Shown here one piece after another: positions 59,034 through 64,000 of a DNA stretch of 64,000 bases. Below the pieces are notes generated by a model, which saw only the letters and a list, made by a program, of their open reading frames with translations, was not told the origin of the DNA and did no database searches. The position numbers were made by a program, and so were the translations under genes. The first letter of the stretch is position 1. Every line of letters begins with the position of its first letter. The DNA is from CAYQEU01 sp964532005 (GTDB lineage: Bacteria > Patescibacteriota > Doudnabacteria > UBA920), in contig CAZHER010000002.1 in assembly GCA_964532005.1 (NCBI GenBank), positions 44,675-108,674 of the forward strand. The letters run 5' to 3'.

Positions 59034-59334
59034 AACTAAAGTTCTTGCAATAATTAACTCCATTCCCAAAGGCCGTGTTATGAGCTATGGACAGGTAGCT
59101 GCCAGTGCAGGTTCTCCCAGAGCAGCACGGCAGGTGGGAGGGATATTGCGCCGTTATGACGGTGACGACAGTCTTCCTTGGTGGAGAGTGGTAAACAATA
59201 CCGGTGTGATAATCATTAAAGGAAATTTTATTGCCACACCCTCCAGGCAGCGGGCATTATTGCTAGAAGAAGGGGTAGAGGTCAGCAATGAATACAGTTT
59301 AGATATCGCAAAATATAGATATTATCCAAAATAA
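59005..59334 (+). CDS. Alkyltransferase-like protein (ATL)
   Basis: A 109-residue protein matching the DNA-binding domain of O6-methylguanine methyltransferase: VLAIINSIPKGRVMSYGQVA, GSPRAARQVGGILRR and SLPWWRVVNNTGVI. The active-site Cys of PCHR is replaced (PWWR), the mark of ATL proteins, which bind O6-alkylguanine and hand it to nucleotide excision repair rather than repairing it directly. UvrB is in this window. ATG 59005 is chosen over a further upstream codon by homology; it overlaps the previous gene. Its stop lies at the edge of a shared terminator. Confidence 0.9.
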   Translation: MSETTSPTFRTKVLAIINSIPKGRVMSYGQVAASAGSPRAARQVGGILRRYDGDDSLPWWRVVNNTGVIIIKGNFIATPSRQRALLLEEGVEVSNEYSLDIAKYRYYPK

Positions 59335-59357
59335 AACTCCCGAATGGGAGTTTTAAA
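59333..59357. terminator. Bidirectional terminator shared by ATL and femAB-like genes
   Basis: AAAACTCCC (59333-59341) pairs with GGGAGTTTT (59346-59354). The stop codons of both convergent genes (59332-59334 and 59353-59355) overlap its arms. Confidence 0.9.
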
Positions 59358-60333
59358 TTAACCTATTTATGTAGCGGAATAGCTTGTAGATAGAATACCA
59401 ACTAGGTTTGAATATCAAATCTACAGGGTTTGGGTAAGTTGTTTGTGTACCGCCCCACCCTAACTTAAATCTAACAAATCCAGGAGCTGCTCCACTGGCC
59501 GTTTCAATACCCCAAAAATCATATTGTTTGAGTCCGTCATTTTTTGCATCTTGAATTGCCTGCCAGTGCATTAAATAAGGAGCCATCACATTTCTATGTT
59601 CTTCGCTAGTTCCGCCAAACAGGTAGGTTCTAGTGTTTCCAAAATCTATCATTAGTCCAGATGCAAGGGTTTTGTAACGGTATTCAGCACTATAAACAAT
59701 AGCCTGAGTATTACCATTTCTATTGCGAAAATATTGAACTAAATTTTGATAATAATCCAGCGAATGGCTTTTGTAACCCTGTCTTTTTGCTGTCTGTCCA
59801 ATAAGTTCAAACCCTGCTTTGTCAGCATAGCTGATTTTCATTCTTACTTTATGCTTTTGTGCAACTTTAATATTATATCTTGTTTTATGGTGCATTTCCG
59901 AAAGCAATTGCTCGGAGGTTTTTGTAAGGTCTAGTACTAATGTTTTGCCGGGCTGTATTTTCTTGGTCGGTGACCCTGAGATCTTAATTGCCTGTTTGGG
60001 TTCAATTCTTAAAAATAGCGCATCATTAAAAATTTGATTTAATTGCCCAATAAAAAAATTTATCACTTCTGAATCGGCATTATCTGCCAATAATGGGCCA
60101 TGAGGAATATACAAGTATCGCTTCCCTATTTTTGGAATTGGAGAAACCAACACTTGTGCGGAAAAAATTATTTTTTGGTTTGCATCTACTACTGCGAACC
60201 TAAATGGAGTCTTGCCGTTTTGTCTCATCCATTCGCCCCAGTCCCAGCTTTGTAAAAAAGAACCGCTTGCGTGCTCGCTGACGAATCGGTCGTATTGTTC
60301 TTGAGACGGACTTTGAATAAGCTCGTATCTCAT
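59353..60333 (-). CDS. FemAB/FemX-family peptidoglycan bridge aminoacyltransferase
   Basis: A 326-residue double-GNAT-fold protein that transfers an amino acid from aminoacyl-tRNA to the side chain of lipid II in Gram-positive-type walls. Typical segments are FLQSWDWGEWMRQNGK near the start, YLYIPHGPLL, LSEMHHKTRYNIKVAQKHKV near 146-165, LFGGTSEEHRNVMAPYLMHW and YDFWGIET. Which amino acid is added cannot be told. It is in tandem after ruvA by four bases on the same strand. Confidence 0.93.
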   Translation of the reverse strand: MRYELIQSPSQEQYDRFVSEHASGSFLQSWDWGEWMRQNGKTPFRFAVVDANQKIIFSAQVLVSPIPKIGKRYLYIPHGPLLADNADSEVINFFIGQLNQIFNDALFLRIEPKQAIKISGSPTKKIQPGKTLVLDLTKTSEQLLSEMHHKTRYNIKVAQKHKVRMKISYADKAGFELIGQTAKRQGYKSHSLDYYQNLVQYFRNRNGNTQAIVYSAEYRYKTLASGLMIDFGNTRTYLFGGTSEEHRNVMAPYLMHWQAIQDAKNDGLKQYDFWGIETASGAAPGFVRFKLGWGGTQTTYPNPVDLIFKPSWYSIYKLFRYINRLI

Positions 60334-60337
60334 ATTA

Positions 60338-60895
60338 TTATTTGCCCAACATTTTCAAAGCTTCGCGAATTTGGTCTGACATATCAGCGCTCTGAAGTTT
60401 AGGGAGTATGTCCCTGACTTCTTTGGTGTTGTAACCTAAGTTGATTAAGGCATCGTAAACATCGCTATGGCCATCTGTGGCACCTGGCAGACCAGATGCC
60501 TGTATCTTATTTTTTAGTTCCAAGATAATTCTTTCAGCAGTTTTTTTACCCACGCCCGACATCCTGGTAAATATTGCAGAATCGCCCGAACCTACTGCTT
60601 GGCGCAGAGTCTCAGTCTTTGCAGCTGATACAATTGCGAGAGCCATTTTTGGGCCCACTCCAGTAACTGTGATAAGCAAATCGAAAAACTGTAAAGTCGC
60701 AAAGTCAGGCATACCGAATAGGACCTGTCCATCATCACCAGATTTATGGTGTGTGTAAAGTTCTATCTCAGAGCCAACAGACCCTTTTTCCAGAACATCT
60801 GGGGTAACCAGGATTTTATATCCGATCCCACTATTTTCAACAACTAGAAAATTGTTGGTTCTTTGAAGAATATTCCCTTTTAAATAAGCAATCAT
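60338..60895 (-). CDS. ruvA: Holliday junction DNA-binding protein RuvA
   Basis: A 185-residue junction-binding protein. The N-terminal OB fold starts MIAYLKGNIL; two helix-hairpin-helix motifs, ITVTGVGPKMALAIVSA (about 76-92) and FTRMSGVGKKTAERIILELK (about 109-128), grip DNA; a small C-terminal domain (ALINLGYNTKEVRDIL) regulates RuvB. TGATATAAT ends exactly 6 bases before the ATG, so the mRNA should be leaderless. Confidence 0.96.
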   Translation of the reverse strand: MIAYLKGNILQRTNNFLVVENSGIGYKILVTPDVLEKGSVGSEIELYTHHKSGDDGQVLFGMPDFATLQFFDLLITVTGVGPKMALAIVSAAKTETLRQAVGSGDSAIFTRMSGVGKKTAERIILELKNKIQASGLPGATDGHSDVYDALINLGYNTKEVRDILPKLQSADMSDQIREALKMLGK

Positions 60896-60986
60896 AAGGA
60901 TATTATATCAGGTTATGTAAAAGCTCTAAAGAAACATTATCGGTTTCCACAGCGATATAAAAAGACAATATGTTAATCTTATTAAT

Positions 60987-62525
60987 ATGAAAACACAAAA
61001 AACAAAAATTGTTTCACTTTTTGCGTTGGTATTTATTGGCTCCTCAATTTTCAGCGGATATTATTCAAGTCCGGTAAAAGCAGAGCTGTCTAAAATTAGA
61101 AATATAGTTTTCCCAGTAATAGGAAAAGTTAGTTATACTGACGATTTTGGGGCCCCGCGTTCTGGCGGCCGTACTCATGAAGGCAATGATATTATGGGTA
61201 AAAAAATGATGCCGTTGGTTGCAGCCGTGGACGGTACAATTAGTTATATAGTATGGCCCGAAGCCAGTTATGGTTATATGGTTACAATTCGTGATAAAGA
61301 AGGGTTTAAATATAATTATTTACACATTAATAACGACACACCTAATACCGATGACGGCAAAGGCGGCGGCGCCAATGCTTATGCGGCTGATATTGAAAAC
61401 GGCAGTAAGGTTGTGCGGGGTCAGGTCATTGGTTTTATGGGGGACAGTGGGAATGCCGAAACAACAGGCCCGCATCTGCATTTTGAAATTCGTGCTTCGG
61501 ATGACACACCTATAAATCCATATTTGAGTTTGCAGCAAAGCACTAAGCTGACAGTGCCGGTACCGGCACCACAGCAAAATAATGAGCTTATACCTTTCGC
61601 TGAATTTACAGGGGGTGCTTCTATTGCAACAGGAAATCTAGATACAGATTCTTCCAAGGAAATTGTTGTTGGTGCTGGGTTGGGCGGCGGACCACACGTG
61701 AGGCGTTTTGAACAAATTCCTAGTACTCCTTCTAAGAGCACAAACATTAAAGGTGACTTTTTTGCTTACGATCCAGAGTTCCGTGGAGGGGTTGATGTTG
61801 CGGTTGCGGATGTTGACGGCGATGGCAAAGCGGAAATTATAACAGCTCCTGGGCCTGGTGGCGGACCACATCTTAAAATTTTCAAACAAGACGGTGAATT
61901 GATCAAAGACTTCTTTGCATATTCGACTACGTTCCGCAATGGAGTAAATGTAGCAGCGGTAGATTTAGACGGTGATGGGAAAGCGGAAATTATTACTGGT
62001 CCAAAGAGCGGCGGAGGCCCTCATGTTAAAGTATTTAAATCTGACGGGACTTTAGTAAAAGAATTTATGGCTTACTCGCCCAGTTTTACCGGCGGAGTCG
62101 ATGTATCTGGTATTCCGGCCAGCTCAAAGAAAATCAATGGATTAATTGTGACAGGACCCGGTCCCGGAGGTGCGCCCAATGTAAAAACCTTTAGCTTACA
62201 AGGGGATCCAAAAAATAGCTTCAACGCGTATTCGTCTAGTTTTACCGGCGGAATAAAAGTTAATGTAGGGAAAGTCGGTTCATCATACAAAATACTTACA
62301 GCTCCTGCCAGCAATGGCGGTCCTGACTTTAAGTCGTTCAGCATCACAGGATCTTCAGCAGTGGCATATACAGCTTTTGAAAAGTGGTGGAGTGGGGGTT
62401 ATGATATTGCGATGGGGGATAAATTACCGATCATTGTTTCTGGTGCTGGCAATAGGAGAGTAACAGTCCGTCCTGTAAAAAATTCCAGAGGTACAAATGA
62501 GTGTAATAGTAAACGTTGTAAATGA
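60987..62525 (+). CDS. Secreted M23 peptidase with FG-GAP-like repeats
   Basis: A 512-residue exported protein. A signal peptide covers about 1-32 (FALVFIGSSIFSGYY). The LytM/M23 endopeptidase domain (about 45-180) has the zinc ligands in GGRTHEGNDIMG and HLHFEI, and should cut peptide cross-links of peptidoglycan. From about 205 there are repeats of the type DVDGDGKAEIITAPGPGGGPH and DLDGDGKAEIITGPKSGGGPH (each split across residues), FG-GAP/VCBS-like calcium-binding blades typical of surface adhesion modules. No clear Shine-Dalgarno. Confidence 0.92.
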   Translation: MKTQKTKIVSLFALVFIGSSIFSGYYSSPVKAELSKIRNIVFPVIGKVSYTDDFGAPRSGGRTHEGNDIMGKKMMPLVAAVDGTISYIVWPEASYGYMVTIRDKEGFKYNYLHINNDTPNTDDGKGGGANAYAADIENGSKVVRGQVIGFMGDSGNAETTGPHLHFEIRASDDTPINPYLSLQQSTKLTVPVPAPQQNNELIPFAEFTGGASIATGNLDTDSSKEIVVGAGLGGGPHVRRFEQIPSTPSKSTNIKGDFFAYDPEFRGGVDVAVADVDGDGKAEIITAPGPGGGPHLKIFKQDGELIKDFFAYSTTFRNGVNVAAVDLDGDGKAEIITGPKSGGGPHVKVFKSDGTLVKEFMAYSPSFTGGVDVSGIPASSKKINGLIVTGPGPGGAPNVKTFSLQGDPKNSFNAYSSSFTGGIKVNVGKVGSSYKILTAPASNGGPDFKSFSITGSSAVAYTAFEKWWSGGYDIAMGDKLPIIVSGAGNRRVTVRPVKNSRGTNECNSKRCK

Positions 62526-62564
62526 CAGTAATATATAAGTTTAATAAAACTTTAGTTTTATTTG

Positions 62565-62594
62565 AACCTGACTTTATGTCAGGTTTATTTTTTT
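62565..62594 (+). terminator. Terminator after the M23 peptidase
   Basis: AACCTGAC (62565-62572) pairs with GTCAGGTT (62578-62585), followed by TATTTTTTT. Confidence 0.9.
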
Positions 62595-62641
62595 ATAAGG
62601 AGATTTAAGTTAGAATACCCAAAATAACATCAGGAGGAAAT

Positions 62642-64000
62642 ATGTCATTGAGATTAGCTCTAACAGCTTTAGTTTTTATGTTTATGTTGCCAAATATCGT
62701 TTTTGCTGATGACCCTGAACTGGGCTGTACATCCGGAAGTATCATAGGGAATCCGCCCATTGGCCAAGTGCCAACTTATGATTATGGCCCAGATGGTTTA
62801 TTGCAGTATCATTTCCGTTTTACCGTACCTGAGTGGAACTATAGTACATTAAGAGTTTTACAATATGACGATAATTGTAATTTAATTCAAGGCAGAAGTT
62901 ATGGCCAAGTCAATGGGTCATATTTACCGCCAGTAAGAAATTTATTAGTAAAGGTCACAGAATTTAATAAAGGGCAGTATAACTTCAAGGTTTATGATGA
63001 AGACACGGGTCAGTTTCAGGGTGGTGGTTTAGGGTACGTACCTAACGATTTTAATGCTCCTAAGATCGCACTTAAGTTAATTAATCCCACGGGTAGTTAT
63101 TATTTTCCCAGTGCCGACATTGTTAATACTCCGGCAGCTTGGCTACATAATACATCGGTTGTTCCGTCGAGAAATCCAATTTTAATAATCCCCGGTGCCA
63201 TGGGAACCGAATTATATAATGAGCATACTTTGTTATGGCCGAATATTACTAAGATGTTCACCGATGTAAACGACAATTTTTTAGACAGCATGGCATTTAC
63301 AAGTGATTTAAAATCCATTATACAAACAATTTCTTATGGTGATTTGATAAAAAATCCTTTTCCGGGAGAACACTACTATGATTCGCTCATACAATCTTTG
63401 GTTTCCGCAGGTATGAAAGAAAATCAAGATTTTTTTACTTTTCCTTATGATTGGCGATACGGCATAAGCAACGATATAGTATCTAGTTTGGTAAGTCGGA
63501 TCAGTGCCCTTGCCATGGATGGCAAGGTCGATGTAATCGCACACAGTACAGGAGGGTTGTTATTAAAAAAAGCTGCTGCACAAATGGGTAGCCAGTATAT
63601 TGATAAAGCCATAATGGTAGGGGTTCCTAATTATGGGTCGGCCAAAGCTTTAAAAACTTTAATATTTGGCGACAATTTAGGAGTCCCTTGGTTAGACAGT
63701 GATAAAATTAAAGAAATTTCAAAAAATTTTCCATTGATGTACGACTTATCTCCTTCAAACGAATATGTAAATCAGTATCAAAGCTATTTCAATGATATGA
63801 GTCATGAGACCGCCTCGAGTTATCTCTCAGGTTATTACAACTTGAATACTAAAGCTCTAAGCAATGCAAATACATTACATTCATCAAGTTATGACAATAT
63901 GGATTTAACTGAGCTGGGTATACAAACTTTTAACATAGTGGGTTGTGGCGTATCTACACTAAGCAAATTATTTGAAGTTAAACAGCCTTCAGAGACCTTT
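62642..64000 (+). CDS. Secreted LCAT-like lipase/acyltransferase, cut by the window end
   Basis: A 453-codon open frame running off the window. A signal peptide (MSLRLALTALVFMFMLPNIV, cleavage after FA near 22) is followed by a beta-rich domain of about 150 residues and then an alpha/beta-hydrolase domain: ILIIPGAMGTELYNE, FFTFPYDWRYGIS and the nucleophile elbow VIAHSTGGLLLKKA with Ser near 302, in the pattern of the lecithin:cholesterol acyltransferase family. The catalytic Asp and His would lie in the missing part. It has a clear AGGAGG Shine-Dalgarno 4-5 bases before the ATG, unlike core genes. Confidence 0.85.
   Translation, partial: MSLRLALTALVFMFMLPNIVFADDPELGCTSGSIIGNPPIGQVPTYDYGPDGLLQYHFRFTVPEWNYSTLRVLQYDDNCNLIQGRSYGQVNGSYLPPVRNLLVKVTEFNKGQYNFKVYDEDTGQFQGGGLGYVPNDFNAPKIALKLINPTGSYYFPSADIVNTPAAWLHNTSVVPSRNPILIIPGAMGTELYNEHTLLWPNITKMFTDVNDNFLDSMAFTSDLKSIIQTISYGDLIKNPFPGEHYYDSLIQSLVSAGMKENQDFFTFPYDWRYGISNDIVSSLVSRISALAMDGKVDVIAHSTGGLLLKKAAAQMGSQYIDKAIMVGVPNYGSAKALKTLIFGDNLGVPWLDSDKIKEISKNFPLMYDLSPSNEYVNQYQSYFNDMSHETASSYLSGYYNLNTKALSNANTLHSSSYDNMDLTELGIQTFNIVGCGVSTLSKLFEVKQPSETF

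Noticed and set aside
45299..59354. The CTCCC/GGGAG hairpins at 45299, 48942 and 59333 as a dispersed repeat family
   Set aside because: Each is only a short terminator with a common GC core; loops and flanks differ, so no repeat element is supported.
1..64000. CRISPR arrays, prophage, insertion sequences or rRNA operons
   Set aside because: No regularly spaced repeats, transposase, integrase or phage structural genes, and no rRNA sequence were seen on either strand.

Overview
The window looks like a chromosome segment spanning the replication origin of a Candidate Phyla Radiation (Patescibacteria) bacterium, probably of the Parcubacteria side. This is inferred from moderately AT-rich DNA, small core proteins, a short Jag/YidC/YidD/RnpA/L34 block next to dnaA-dnaN-recF, no metabolic operons, VanW, DUF4446, bactofilin, FemAB and cyanophycin-synthetase-like ATP-grasp genes, and many promoters placed directly on start codons. 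The code is standard: several intact genes end in TGA. A 10-N run at 41570-41579 shows that this is a scaffolded assembly.

Layout. 1-6.2 kb: DUF475 membrane protein, two tRNAs (Ala, Arg), an O-antigen-ligase-like protein, RlmH and a GT2 plus membrane glycosyltransferase. 6.2-12 kb: DUF4446, bactofilin, a lipid-kinase-like protein, then infB, rbfA and an NrnA-like DHH gene. 12-15 kb: an FMN reductase and an overlapping three-gene operon (ECF-S-like membrane protein, CofE-like ligase, RibD/DHFR-like reductase). 15.2-17 kb: six tRNAs in two minus-strand clusters around a secreted protein whose mRNA has a folded leader. 17-26.9 kb: rpsA with a pseudoknot/attenuator-like leader, a degenerate MBL protein, gyrA, a HAD protein, tRNA-Ile(UAU), an aminotransferase, ATP-grasp, rsmI, yebC, ruvC. 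27-31.4 kb: a tiny acidic protein behind a near-consensus promoter, tyrS, and a class A PBP. 31.4-37.4 kb: jag-yidC-yidD-rnpA-rpmH diverging from dnaA-dnaN-recF, with DnaA-box-like sites on both sides of dnaA; dnaN carries an in-frame TGA. 37.4-45.3 kb: manC, a PH-domain membrane protein, ruvB, vanW (with the gap), tsaE, a degenerate DHH protein and pilB. 45.4-53.7 kb: polA, a beta-barrel-like exported protein, rpsT, uvrB, an ABC-2 exporter, an orphan membrane protein. 53.7-64 kb: tsaB, murE, a membrane-anchored Clp-type AAA+ ATPase in a small operon with an alkyltransferase-like protein, femAB, ruvA, an M23 peptidase with FG-GAP-like repeats, and a truncated secreted LCAT-like lipase.

The genes serve replication and repair (dnaA, dnaN, recF, gyrA, polA, uvrB, ruvABC at three separate loci), translation (infB, rbfA, rpsA, rpsT, rpmH, rsmI, rlmH, tyrS, tsaB/E, nine tRNAs) and envelope building (murE, PBP, femAB, vanW, M23, glycosyltransferases, YidC).

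Two expression styles stand out. Most core transcription units have a -10 hexamer ending about 6 (range 5-9) bases before the ATG, so their mRNAs should be leaderless. A handful of orphan or exported genes (at 10197, 14614, 16026, 27046, 48835-minus, 53299, 62642) instead have leaders with hairpins and a clear Shine-Dalgarno. Many stop codons also lie inside the terminator hairpins. The leaders of rpsA and of the secreted gene at 16026 are the strongest candidates for undescribed regulatory RNAs.
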